This document shows positions 53,371-62,717 of a DNA stretch of 64,000 nucleotides, piece by piece. Below the pieces are notes generated by a model. That model ran no database searches. It was not told the origin of the DNA and saw only the letters and a list, made by a program, of their open reading frames with translations. This DNA is from Prauserella aidingensis. Its GTDB lineage: Bacteria; Actinomycetota; Actinomycetes; Mycobacteriales; Pseudonocardiaceae. Position 1 is the stretch's first letter, and every line of letters begins with the position of its first letter. The stretch covers positions 124,001 through 188,000 of the forward strand of contig NZ_JAMTCN010000002.1 of the NCBI RefSeq assembly GCF_024171865.1. Direction: 5' to 3'. Position numbers and translations under genes: made by a program.

Positions 53371-56300
53371 ATGTTCCGCAGATCATGGTTGTCGGCGGCC
53401 GCGTTGGCGGTGGTCACATGCCTCGTCGCAGCGCTCGTGGCCGTACCGGTGCGGGCCGAACCGTTGCCCGCCACGTATTCCGGTTCCACGCACGGCGACG
53501 TCCTGTCGCTCGGCCTCAACGCGGGCGGTATCGCCAACATCGACGCCTCGCTGGGCCATTCGGCGACGAACACCGACAGCACGGCGGATCCGCGCGCACA
53601 CGCGGAATCGGCCAACCTCGACGCCGGTGCCGTCGGCATCCCTGTCGATGTCGCCTCGGGGCAGGCGAACGCCGGGCCGGACACGCCGTCCGACAGCTAC
53701 ACCCAGGGTCTCGGGCAGATCGACATCCCTGCCGTGCTGGACACCGGCGCGCTGACCGGTACGGGCCAGGCCAACTGGCCCGGCGACCTCTCGTGCGTGC
53801 CCGACGGGCAGCCGATCGCGCAGTCGACCACGACACTCGCCAACGCCAGCCTCGGACTGAGTCTGCTCGGCGTCGGCTGAACATCCTCGAACTCGGAACC
53901 GTGGAGACCGGCGGAAACACGACGCTGTCGGGCGGCGACGTCGTCTCGACCGCGTCCGGCAACATCGCGTCGCTGTCGCTCGTCAACGGGCTCGTCGGCG
54001 TCGAAGTGCTGGAGAACCCCATGCTCACGGCCACGTCCGACGGCACGACCGAGTCGATCAGCGCCAACGACTACCGCATCGCCGTCACCATCGCCGGTCA
54101 GCGCACCGAATTGAGCGCGGGCATGTCGGTCCCGATCAACCTCGACGTCGGAGTGCTGAGCGTGAACCTCACTCTCAGCGTCGGGCAGCTCGACGACACC
54201 TCGTCCGGCGCCACCGGCTCGGGGTCGATGTCGTTCCTCAACCTCACCGGCAGCATCAACGGGCCGCTGGGCGGCAACTTGGCGAGCGTCGACCTGGGGC
54301 TGCTGCCACTGTCGGCGACCGCGACCGCGCCCGAAGGGGGCGTCGAGTGCGGCGCCCTCGACGCCCCGGTCATCACGTCACCCGCCAACGGCGACACCAC
54401 GAGCGAGACGCCGACCATCACGGGTACGGGCACGCCGGGCACGACGGTCACGGTGAGCGAGAGCGGCACGGAGATCGGCACCGCGAGCGTGGGCGAGGAC
54501 GGCACCTGGTCCCTCACGCCGGCCACACCGCTGTCCCCGGGCGAGCACACGATCACGGCGACGCAGAACACGGACACAGGGGCGTCGCCGCCGTCCGAAC
54601 CCGTGACGTTCACCGTGCAGGACACGCAACCACCGGAACCGCCGTCCATCGACACCCCGGACAGCGGTGCGATCACGGGTGGTACGCCCACGATCTCCGG
54701 CACCGGCGAGGTCGGTGCGACCGTGACCGTCAGCGAGGGCGGTGCGGAGATCGGTACGGCGGTCGTCGACGGCGACGGCAACTGGAGCCTCACGCCGTCC
54801 ACACCGTTGACGGAGGGTCCGCACACGATCACCGCCACCCAGACCGACGCCGGGAACAACACGTCGCAGCCGTCGGATCCGGTGAGCTTCACCGTCGACA
54901 CCACAGCGCCCGACCCGCCGGAGATCACGTCTCCGGAGAACGGCTCGGTCACGACCGACGACACCCCGCAGATCACCGGCACCGGCGAGATCGGTGCCAC
55001 GGTGGACGTCACGATCGACGGGCAGAACGTCGGCCAGGCCACGGTGGACGAGCAGGGTGTGTGGACGCTCGACCTCACGGCTCCGCTGGCCGACGGGGCT
55101 CATTCCGTCGAGGCCACGCAGACGGACTGGGCCGGACGGACGTCGCAGCCCGCGACCTCCGACTTCGTCGTGGACACGACCGCCGACGCTCCGGTGATCG
55201 ACACGCCGGAGAACGGGTCGGTCACCAACAACAACCAGCCCGAGATCACGGGTACGGGAGAGCCGGGCGCGACGGTCACCGTGTGGGAGGACGGTACGGC
55301 GATCGGCACGGCCACCGTCGACGGGAACGGCGCGTGGAGGCCGACGCCGGACAGCCCGCTCGGCGACGGTCAGCACACGATCACGGCGACCCAGGAGGAC
55401 GGTCAGGGCAATATGTCGCCCGAGTCGAACTCGGTGATCTTCACCGTCGACACCATGGTCGAGCCTCCGACGATCGCGACGCCCGATGCGGACAGCCTGA
55501 TCAACGACCGCACGCCGGAGATCAGTGGTACCGGTGAACCGGGCGCCACGGTGCAGGTCAGTGTGGACGGTCAGGTCATCGGTGAGGTGGTGGTTGGCGA
55601 CGACGACACGTGGTCGATCACGCCGACGGAACCGCTGGGCGAGGGCGAGCATCTCATCGAGGCGGTGCAGACCGATGCGGCCGACAACACGTCGGGTCCG
55701 GCCGAGTCCACCGTCACGGTCACGTCACCGACCCCGGCGGCGCCGGAGATCACGGGACCGCAGGAAGGGTCCACTGTGGATAGGGGTACTCCGACGATCA
55801 CGGGTACCGGCACTCCGGGCAATCAGGTCGAGGCTTTCGTGGACGGTGAGAGCGTCGGCACGACGACGGTCGGCGAGAACGGCACGTGGATGCTGGAGTC
55901 GTCCCGGTCCCTCAGCGAGGGGCAGCACACCGTGACGGCGAGGCAACAGGACTCGGAAGGCCGCGTGTCACCGGAGTCCGAACCCGTCGGGTTCACGGTG
56001 GACACGCAGGCCGAGGTGGCCGCGCCGGAGATCACGTCGCCGGAGAGCGGGTCGTCGACGTCCGACAACACCCCGACGATCGAGGGCACGGGCACTCCGG
56101 GCGCCGAGGTGACGGTGTACGTCGACGGCGAACAGGTCGGCACGGCGCAGGTCGGCGACGACGGCCGGTGGTCGTTCACGCCGGACGCGCCGCTGGACGA
56201 CGGCAGCCACACGATCACCGCCACGCAGACCGTCGGCGGGGACACGTCGCCGGTATCGGACGGGGTGGTCATCACGGTGGACACGTCGCCGCCGTCGCCG

Positions 56301-56822
56301 CCCGTGGTGACCGACCCGGAGGACGGTGGCGAGGTCGACGATCGTGCGCCGACGGCCGGCGGTACGGGTGAGCCCGGGGCGACGGTCGAGGTCGTCGTCG
56401 ACGGCGAGTCCGTGGGCACCGCCACGGTCGGCCAGGACGGTTCGTGGGCACTGGACCTGCCGCGGCTGGGCTGCGGACGGCACACGATGTCGGTGACGCA
56501 GACGACCGGCGCGGGTCTCACGTCGGAGCCCACGGAACTGTCGTTCGCGGTCGTGTGCGCAGGCGGCGGCGGTGACGGCGGTGGCGACGACGGCACCGGT
56601 GGCGGCGACGGATCCGGTGGTGGCTCCGGCGACGGCGGTGGTCAGCACCTGATCACCGCGCCGCCCGCGGGGCAGCCGCATCACCAGGACACGTTCGCCG
56701 GCGGCGGGAAGGACCTCGCGCAGACGGGTACGCCGCTGGCACTGCTGGCGTGGCTCGGACTGCTGGCCGTGGCGAGCGGGTCGTACCTGGTCTGGTGCGG
56801 ACGAGGCCGCGGCTGGGAGTGA
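53371..56822 (+). pseudogene. Eight-Ig-repeat, LAQTG-anchored surface protein with frameshift
   Basis: Signal peptide (1-29), an N-terminal choice-of-anchor-type domain, eight bacterial Ig-like repeats of about 91 residues (each with a GTGxPGA core and HTITATQ-type strand), a Gly/Asp linker, LAQTG, membrane helix and GRGR tail. The first frame ends at TGA 53878-53880 after SLLGVG. One extra C (GGCTGAAC to GGCCTGAAC) would give SLLGVGLNILELG and join the two frames into one protein of about 1150 residues. Start ATG has GAGAGG upstream. The LAQTG motif predicts sortase class E anchoring; an adhesin role is inferred from architecture. Lesion real or an error. Confidence 0.85.
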
Positions 56823-56826
56823 GCGC

Positions 56827-56871
56827 GGCGGAGCCGCCGGGCCGGAACACCTCGGGCCCGGCGGCTCCGCC
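56827..56871. terminator. Bidirectional terminator, perfect 17-bp stem
   Basis: Arms 56827-56843 and 56855-56871 (GGCGGAGCCGCC type), 11-nt loop, between the convergent Ig-protein and transporter genes. Confidence 0.88.
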
Positions 56872-56885
56872 GTGTACGCAGGACG

Positions 56886-58202
56886 TCAGCGTGGCAGCGC
56901 GGTGTTCGCCGTCTCACGCAGCTTGATCAGACTGAGCAGTCCGATGAACGCGGCGCCCATGACCCAGAACGCGGGCGACTGCCGGTCACCCGTCTGCTGC
57001 ACGAGCAGCGTCGCGATGTACGGAGCGGTGCCGCCCGCGAGGATCGTGCCCAGGTTGAAGCCGAGCGCGACGCCCGTGTACCGCGTGCTTCCGCCGAACA
57101 ACTCCGTGAACATGGGGAACGCAGGAACCTGGAGGAGTGCGTTGAGGACCATGAAGGCCAGGTACAGCACGCCGACGAACAACAGGCTGTCCGCCGACTC
57201 CATGAGCGCCAGCACGGGATAGCTGATGACCAGGTAGCCGACGACACCCGTGGCGATCACCTTCCGGCGGCCCCAACGGTCCGACAGCAGTCCTACGAAC
57301 GGCATCGTCAAGCAGGCCAGCGCGATGACCCCTGCCGACAACCACGACACGTCGCCTGCCGGGTAGCCGAGGTCGTCGATCAGGTAGATGTTCATGTACG
57401 TCAGGCCGATGTAGCCGGTGCCGTTGGTGGCGACGGCGACGCCGATCACGCGGAGCACGGCCACGGGGTTGTTCCGCAGCACCTGCAGCAGCGGCCACTT
57501 CGCCTGCCGCCCTTCCTTCTTCGTCTTCGTGAACTCGGGCGTGTCCTCCAGTCGCGCCCGTGCCCACAGGCACAGCAGCGCCAACGGGAAGCACAGCAGG
57601 AACGGCAGGCGCCAGCCCCAGCCGGTCATCGTGTCGGTGCCCACAGCGCTCGTGACCACGGCGACGACCGTTGCCGCTGTCGCGAAGCCGAAGGTTGAGC
57701 CGAACGGGGTGAAGGAACCGAAGAAGCCACGCCGGTCGGGTGGCGTGGACTCGGCGATGTACGTGGCGGCGCCGCCGATCTCGCCGCCCGCGCAGAACCC
57801 GCTGATCAGCCGTAGCAGTACGAGCAGGACGGGGGCGATCACTCCGATGGACTCGTACGTGGGCAGTACGCCGATCAGCCCGGAACACAGTCCCATGCCG
57901 ACGATCGTCGCGACGAGCGGTGCTCTGCGGCCGTATCGGTCGCCGAGCCAACCGAAGAACACGCCGCCGAGTGGCCGGACGACATAGCCGGACGCGAACA
58001 CTGCCAACGCCGCCAGCATCGATGCCGTGCTGTCCGAGTTGGGGAAGAACAGCGGCGCGATGGTGACGGCGAGGAAGCCGTAGACGCTGAAGTCGTAATA
58101 CTCGATGAGTGTTCCGACCCCGCCCGCGAGGGCGGCGCGCCGCGTGAGCCGAGGCGAGAAGGTGGGGACGGCGACATCGCTGGCGCCGTGTGTCGAGGTC
58201 AT
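56886..58202 (-). CDS. MFS metabolite:H+ symporter
   Basis: A 438-residue membrane protein of the metabolite:H+ symporter branch (ShiA/KgtP/ProP type), which imports organic acids. Twelve membrane segments; the opening GGVGTLIEYYDFSVYGF and the loop GWLGDRYGRRAPL are family marks, repeated in the second half as GLLSDRWGRRKVI. ATG 58202 with GGAGG seven bases upstream. It is the last gene of the leftward catabolic operon (24 bp after the small hydratase subunit), so the likely cargo is the operon's dicarboxylic substrate. Confidence 0.88.
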   Translation of the reverse strand: MTSTHGASDVAVPTFSPRLTRRAALAGGVGTLIEYYDFSVYGFLAVTIAPLFFPNSDSTASMLAALAVFASGYVVRPLGGVFFGWLGDRYGRRAPLVATIVGMGLCSGLIGVLPTYESIGVIAPVLLVLLRLISGFCAGGEIGGAATYIAESTPPDRRGFFGSFTPFGSTFGFATAATVVAVVTSAVGTDTMTGWGWRLPFLLCFPLALLCLWARARLEDTPEFTKTKKEGRQAKWPLLQVLRNNPVAVLRVIGVAVATNGTGYIGLTYMNIYLIDDLGYPAGDVSWLSAGVIALACLTMPFVGLLSDRWGRRKVIATGVVGYLVISYPVLALMESADSLLFVGVLYLAFMVLNALLQVPAFPMFTELFGGSTRYTGVALGFNLGTILAGGTAPYIATLLVQQTGDRQSPAFWVMGAAFIGLLSLIKLRETANTALPR

Positions 58203-58225
58203 GACGGTTCCTCCGGGATTGCGGG

Positions 58226-58747
58226 TCAACGGCGGTGTTCGGCGAGCAGCAGCCGAAGGCTCCCGCCTGCCTCGATGATCTTCGTGACGCGTTCGCTCGG
58301 CGGCGTGCCTTCCAGGGTCGTTCCCGCGTTCGGCAGGGTGACCCTGGCCTTCCTCCAGTCCACCTCCACCGGGTCCCAACGCCGAACGTGGTCGGTGATG
58401 CCGGGTGCGGTGATCAACGGCATGCCGTTGTAGGTCTCGCCGCGCCAGAACCCGGGGGAGAACGACTCCGCGATGACGGCCGCGACACCGAGGTTCCGCA
58501 GTGCGACGAGTGGCGGGTAGTGGGGATGGCCGTAGCCGAAGTTCCGGCCGCCGACGATGACGTCTCCAGGTTCGACCTTGTCGACGAAGTCCGGGTCGTA
58601 AGCCTGCATGGTGACACCGCGGAGGACGTCGGCGTCGTAGTACTTGATGTTCTCCACGCCGATGATCAGGTCGACGTCGAAGTCGTCGCCGAAGATCCAT
58701 GCAACGCGGCCGCGGATCACGTCGGGTGGCGGCGGGTAGCCACTCAT
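58226..58747 (-). CDS. Aconitase-family hydratase, small (swivel) subunit
   Basis: A 173-residue LeuD/DmdB-type swivel-domain subunit. It has the aconitase C-terminal signature region NFGYGHPHYPP and VAAVIAESFSPGFWRG. It overlaps the large subunit by four bases (ATGA), which fixes the start at 58747. With the large subunit it makes one [4Fe-4S] hydro-lyase. The residues that set substrate in LeuD and homoaconitase do not match simply, so isopropylmalate is not assumed; context favours a dimethylmalate- or methylmalate-type substrate. Confidence 0.88.
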   Translation of the reverse strand: MSGYPPPPDVIRGRVAWIFGDDFDVDLIIGVENIKYYDADVLRGVTMQAYDPDFVDKVEPGDVIVGGRNFGYGHPHYPPLVALRNLGVAAVIAESFSPGFWRGETYNGMPLITAPGITDHVRRWDPVEVDWRKARVTLPNAGTTLEGTPPSERVTKIIEAGGSLRLLLAEHRR

Positions 58748-60021
58748 CGGTTCATCACCTCGCGCGGGTCGGTGATCTTCCCGGTGATCGCGCTCGCGGC
58801 CACGGTCGAGGCCGATCCCATGTAGATCTCCGATGCCGTGCTGCCCATCCGCCCCGAGATGTTCAGGACACCGGTGGAGATGCACTTTTCCCCGGGCTGT
58901 AGCGGCTTCTGGTAGCCGAAGCAGAAATCACAGCTCGACGTGTGGATGTTGGCCCCGGCGGTGCGCAGGACGTCGAGCAGGCCCTCCCGCTCCGCCTGCC
59001 GGTGGATCTCCGCCGAGGTGGGTACGACGTTGAGCTCCACGCCCGCCGACACCTTCTGCCCGTCCAGCAGCGCCGCGGCGTCGCGGATGTCCTCGATGCG
59101 GCCGCTGGCGCAGGAACCGATGAACGCCTTCGTCACCTCGGTTCTGTCCAGTTCGGATACACCGTGGGTATTGGCCGACCTGGCGGACCCGGGAAGTACG
59201 ACCTGGGGCTCGATGGTCGAGAGGTCGAAAGTGTGGCGAGAGCTGTACTCGGCGTCGGGGTCACTGGCGACCGGCTCGTACGGGCTGCGTGCCACGGCGT
59301 CCGCGTAGTCCAACGCTCTGCCGTCCGGGTTGAAGATCGCCGACACGGCGCCCGTGAACATGGCCATGCCGCACAGGCCCTGCCGCCGGTCGATGCTCAT
59401 CGCTTCCGCGCCCGGACCGCCGAATTCCATCACCTGGTGGGCGCAGCCGTCGGCGCCCAGCCTTCCGATGATCGCGTGGACGAGGTCCCGATTGTCGACA
59501 CCCGGGCCGAACTCTCCGGTCAGGTCGAATCGCACCGTCGCGGGCACGTCCAGGTAGATCTGGCCGCTCACCCACGCTTCGAGAAGGTCCCGTCGTACGC
59601 CCCAGCCGAGTGCGCCGAACGCACCGAGGCCGCTGACGTGTCCGTCGAAGTGAATGAGGAACCGTCCTGGTGTCGCGTAGCCGAGTTCCGCGGCCACCTG
59701 GTGGCCGATTCCTTCGGCCTCGTGCAGGGTGACGCCGTAGAAGTCGCACCACTCCCGCGTCACCTTGTGGATGTCACGTTCCTTCTCGTCGCCCTTCGTC
59801 AGCATGTGGTCGATGAACACCAGGTACCGCTCCGGCTCGGCGAGTTCGGTGATGCCGAAGTCCTCGTGCATCTGCCGGAACATGACGTCGGTGTAGCCGG
59901 GAAAGTCGTAGGCGACCATGTGGTCGGGCCGGAAGGGCAGGTTCTGTCCGGGTCGGACGCTGTCGACTCCGCCCGCTCGGGCGAGGATCTTCTCGGTGAT
60001 GGTCTGCGGCATCTCGATCAC
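58744..60021 (-). CDS. Aconitase-family hydratase, large [4Fe-4S] subunit
   Basis: A 425-residue LeuC/DmdA-type subunit. The three cluster-binding cysteines are Cys304 (GSCASGR), Cys364 and Cys367 (SSCDFCFGY). It matches the short bacterial isopropylmalate/homoaconitate/dimethylmalate dehydratase group in length. The gene overlaps the lyase by four bases upstream and the small subunit by four downstream. True leuCD genes would be expected with leucine genes, which are absent here. Together with the lyase this suggests hydration of an unsaturated dicarboxylate before C-C cleavage. Confidence 0.88.
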   Translation of the reverse strand: MIEMPQTITEKILARAGGVDSVRPGQNLPFRPDHMVAYDFPGYTDVMFRQMHEDFGITELAEPERYLVFIDHMLTKGDEKERDIHKVTREWCDFYGVTLHEAEGIGHQVAAELGYATPGRFLIHFDGHVSGLGAFGALGWGVRRDLLEAWVSGQIYLDVPATVRFDLTGEFGPGVDNRDLVHAIIGRLGADGCAHQVMEFGGPGAEAMSIDRRQGLCGMAMFTGAVSAIFNPDGRALDYADAVARSPYEPVASDPDAEYSSRHTFDLSTIEPQVVLPGSARSANTHGVSELDRTEVTKAFIGSCASGRIEDIRDAAALLDGQKVSAGVELNVVPTSAEIHRQAEREGLLDVLRTAGANIHTSSCDFCFGYQKPLQPGEKCISTGVLNISGRMGSTASEIYMGSASTVAASAITGKITDPREVMNR

Positions 60022-60893
60022 CGTCCCGTAGGCAGGTAGTGCTGTTGTGCGGCTTCGACCTCGGCGAAGCCGATCAGGTCGACGAACTCGTGGTGCTGCA
60101 GGGCGTCCGCACTCACCTGCGCCGGAGGCTCACCGCCCGCGAGGCGTTCGAGACATGTGCGCAACGCCCCTGCCGCGGCCATCAGCGGTTGCGTCGGGAG
60201 TAGAGCGAGTCGGACCCCGACCTGCCGCAGTACCTCCGGGGTGAAGTCCCGCTCCGTCCACGTCGATGCCGTGAGTGTCGCGACCAACGGCACGCCTGCG
60301 ACCTCGCGGCATTTCGCCCACTGGTCGGTGTCCGAGAACGTCTTCGTGACCGGCATGATCATGTCGGCACCCGCGGCCACGTAGGCCTCGGCCCGGCGCA
60401 GCGCTTCGTCCCCTGTGGCGTCGGTCCGGGCGATGAGCATCATCCGGCCCTCGGCCGCATCCGCGGCGGCGCGCACCTTCCCCGTCGCCGTCTCGATGTC
60501 GAGCAGCGGAACAGGGTCCCCGACGCACACCGGGCAGCGCTTAGGGGATTCCTGGTCCTCCATGAAGGCGGCCTGCACCCCGGCATCGGCGAACTTCCGC
60601 GCCGTGCGCGCCGCGTTGACGGCGTTGCCGTAACCGGTGTCGATGTCGGCGACCAAGGGAAGTTCGCTGGACTCGCGGATCGTACGGACCGCGTCGAGGT
60701 TCTCGGTCATCGTGTACAGCTCGGCGTCGGGGTAGCCGAGTGCCGCGGACACCGCGAACCCGGATGCGCAGAGAGCCTTGAAGCCGGCTTGGCCGGCGAG
60801 TCGTGCGGTCAGGCCGTCCCATACACCGGGCGCGAACACCAGGTCGTTGTCGACGAGCTCACGCAGCGTGGCGGTCGATGTGGTGGTCGACAT
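60018..60893 (-). CDS. Isocitrate lyase/PEP mutase family C-C lyase
   Basis: A 291-residue cytoplasmic lyase of the PEP mutase/isocitrate lyase superfamily, like methylisocitrate and 2,3-dimethylmalate lyases, which release pyruvate-type products. Mg-binding DIDTGYG (83-89) and MEDQ (111-114) are present. The flexible catalytic loop, normally K[KR]CGH, here reads KRCPVCVG (118-125): the catalytic Cys120 is kept but Gly-His is replaced. First gene of the leftward operon, coupled to the hydratase. Alternatives: oxaloacetate hydrolase-like or another 2-hydroxy-acid lyase. Confidence 0.85.
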   Translation of the reverse strand: MSTTTSTATLRELVDNDLVFAPGVWDGLTARLAGQAGFKALCASGFAVSAALGYPDAELYTMTENLDAVRTIRESSELPLVADIDTGYGNAVNAARTARKFADAGVQAAFMEDQESPKRCPVCVGDPVPLLDIETATGKVRAAADAAEGRMMLIARTDATGDEALRRAEAYVAAGADMIMPVTKTFSDTDQWAKCREVAGVPLVATLTASTWTERDFTPEVLRQVGVRLALLPTQPLMAAAGALRTCLERLAGGEPPAQVSADALQHHEFVDLIGFAEVEAAQQHYLPTGR

Positions 60894-60916
60894 TGTCCAC
60901 CTTCCGTTATCCGGAA

Positions 60917-60978
60917 CTAGTTTCGAGAAAGCTAGGCAGTTGGGCTAGTGGGTGTCAACCGTTTCGACGTTAAAACGG
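60917..60978. promoter_or_regulatory. Two candidate operators in the divergent catabolic promoter
   Basis: A near-palindrome CTAGTTTC-GA-GAAAGCTAG lies at 60917-60935, and CCGTTT-N8-AAACGG, a perfect dyad, at 60959-60978. Both lie in the 124-bp gap between the lyase and ligase starts and are good candidates for the IclR regulator encoded downstream. Confidence 0.45.
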
Positions 60979-61017
60979 AACATGTACCGTAATGCGAAAC
61001 GCAGAAGGGAGTTCGGG

Positions 61018-62631
61018 ATGCGAGCGGTGATGCAGCCGGAGCCGATGGGTCTGCACCAGATCCTCGACAGGTGCGAAACACTCTTCGCCGACCGGCCGGT
61101 GACGGTCGGCGGTGGCGCGGCGGGACCGACCACGACCACCTATGGCGCGCTGTTCGCGGAGGCGCGCGCGTTCGCTGGCGCACTGGCCGAACTCGGGTTG
61201 CGCCCTGGTGATCGCGTCGCGACCTTTGCGCCCAACACCCGTGAGCACCTGCTGGCCTACATCGCCGTTCCTGGCAGTGGCTCGGTGCTCCACACCGTGA
61301 ACATCAGGCTCGGTAGCGAGGAGATCGCCTACACCGTCGAGCACGCAGGCGATCGGGTGGTGCTCGTGGACGCAGCGTTGTGGCCGGAGTGGTCGGCCGT
61401 CACGCTCCCGACGTGTGTCGAGCACGTGATCGTGTACGGCGACATCGACGAGCTCCCCGAACGGCACGGTGGCGCCGTCGTCACTCGCTTCGCCGATTCG
61501 ATCGCCGGCCCTGCGCGGGAAGGCCGGTGGTACCGGCCCGCGGACGAGAACGAGGCGAGCGGGATCTGTTACACCTCGGGTACGACGGGATGGCCGAAAG
61601 CCGTCGTCTACAGCCACCGGTCGGTGTATCTACACGCTCTGACGTTGTGTGGCGCCGACACGTTCGCCATCTCCGAGCACGACGTCGTCTGCCCAGTGGT
61701 CCCCATGTTCCACGCGAACTCGTGGAACCTGCCGTACGCGAGCCTGCTCGCCGGGGCGAGTCTCGTCCTGCCCGCGCATCGGACCGACCCCGCCGGCCTG
61801 GTCGAGTGTTTCGCGGCCGGAGGCGTGACCTTCTCCGCCGCCGTCCCCACGGTCTGGGCGAACCTCGTCGCCGCGGCCCGTGCGGGCGATGTCGACCCGA
61901 CGGCGCTGGATTCTGTGCAGCGTGTCGTGATCGGCGGTTCGGCAGCGTCGGAAACCCTGCTGTCGGAACTGGCCGAACTCGGTATCGAACCCGTGCACGC
62001 GTGGGGAATGACAGAGTGCTCGCCCGTCGGTCTCATCGCCAACCCGCCCGCGGACGGAAGCACCGCCGTGACCGAGGAGACGAAGTCCAGCCAGGGCAGG
62101 CCGATGCCGGGCCTGGAGCTACGTGCCGTCGAGGGAGACATGCCGGCTCCGTGGGACGGCACGTCGATCGGCGAACTGCAGATCAGCGGCCCGTACGTCG
62201 TCGCCGACTACTACGGCGCCGAATCCGGCTCCACGGCCGACAAGTTCGCTGATTCCGAGGAGAGGCGCTGGCTTCGCACCGGTGACGTGGTGACCGTCGA
62301 CCGGCGGGGGTACGTCCGGCTCGTCGACCGCACCAAGGATCTGGTGAAATCCGGCGGCGAATGGATCTCCTCTGTGACACTGGAGAACCACCTGCTGGCG
62401 CACCCCGCGGTACGCGAGGTCGCCGTCATCGCCGTGCCCGACCCGACGTGGGACGAACGGCCGTTGGCGATCGTGGCGGCGCGTGGCGTCGATGCGGCGC
62501 GGTTGCGCGATTTCCTCGCGGACCGCGTACCCCGCTGGCAGGTGCCGGACCGGTTCGAGTTCGTCGCGGAGGTTCCCAAGACCAGCGTCGGCAAACTGGA
62601 CAAGAAGCGACTGCGCACCGAGTACGCCTGA
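61018..62631 (+). CDS. Acyl-CoA synthetase (AMP-forming, ANL family)
   Basis: A 537-residue acyl-CoA ligase of the medium/short-chain AlkK-like group. The P-loop is YTSGTTGWPKAV, then WGMTECSPVG (acyl/AMP motif), RTGDVVTVD with RGYVRLVDRTKD (hinge) and PKTSVGKLDKK at the end with the catalytic Lys. ATG 61018 has AAGGGAG six bases upstream. Divergent from the lyase operon and upstream of the IclR gene; it probably activates an acid released by the lyase (for example propionate) or the substrate itself. Confidence 0.9.
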   Translation: MRAVMQPEPMGLHQILDRCETLFADRPVTVGGGAAGPTTTTYGALFAEARAFAGALAELGLRPGDRVATFAPNTREHLLAYIAVPGSGSVLHTVNIRLGSEEIAYTVEHAGDRVVLVDAALWPEWSAVTLPTCVEHVIVYGDIDELPERHGGAVVTRFADSIAGPAREGRWYRPADENEASGICYTSGTTGWPKAVVYSHRSVYLHALTLCGADTFAISEHDVVCPVVPMFHANSWNLPYASLLAGASLVLPAHRTDPAGLVECFAAGGVTFSAAVPTVWANLVAAARAGDVDPTALDSVQRVVIGGSAASETLLSELAELGIEPVHAWGMTECSPVGLIANPPADGSTAVTEETKSSQGRPMPGLELRAVEGDMPAPWDGTSIGELQISGPYVVADYYGAESGSTADKFADSEERRWLRTGDVVTVDRRGYVRLVDRTKDLVKSGGEWISSVTLENHLLAHPAVREVAVIAVPDPTWDERPLAIVAARGVDAARLRDFLADRVPRWQVPDRFEFVAEVPKTSVGKLDKKRLRTEYA

Positions 62632-62717
62632 ACACGCCGACGTATCGTGCCGGCGGGCACCGCCTCCACGCAGGCGTTCGCGCCAGGGAGTGCCCACGGC
62701 AGAAAGAAAGTGAACGG

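Noticed and set aside
58226-60021. leuC/leuD (isopropylmalate isomerase)
   Set aside because: No leucine genes nearby and coupling to a PEP-mutase-type lyase; kept as a general aconitase-family hydratase.
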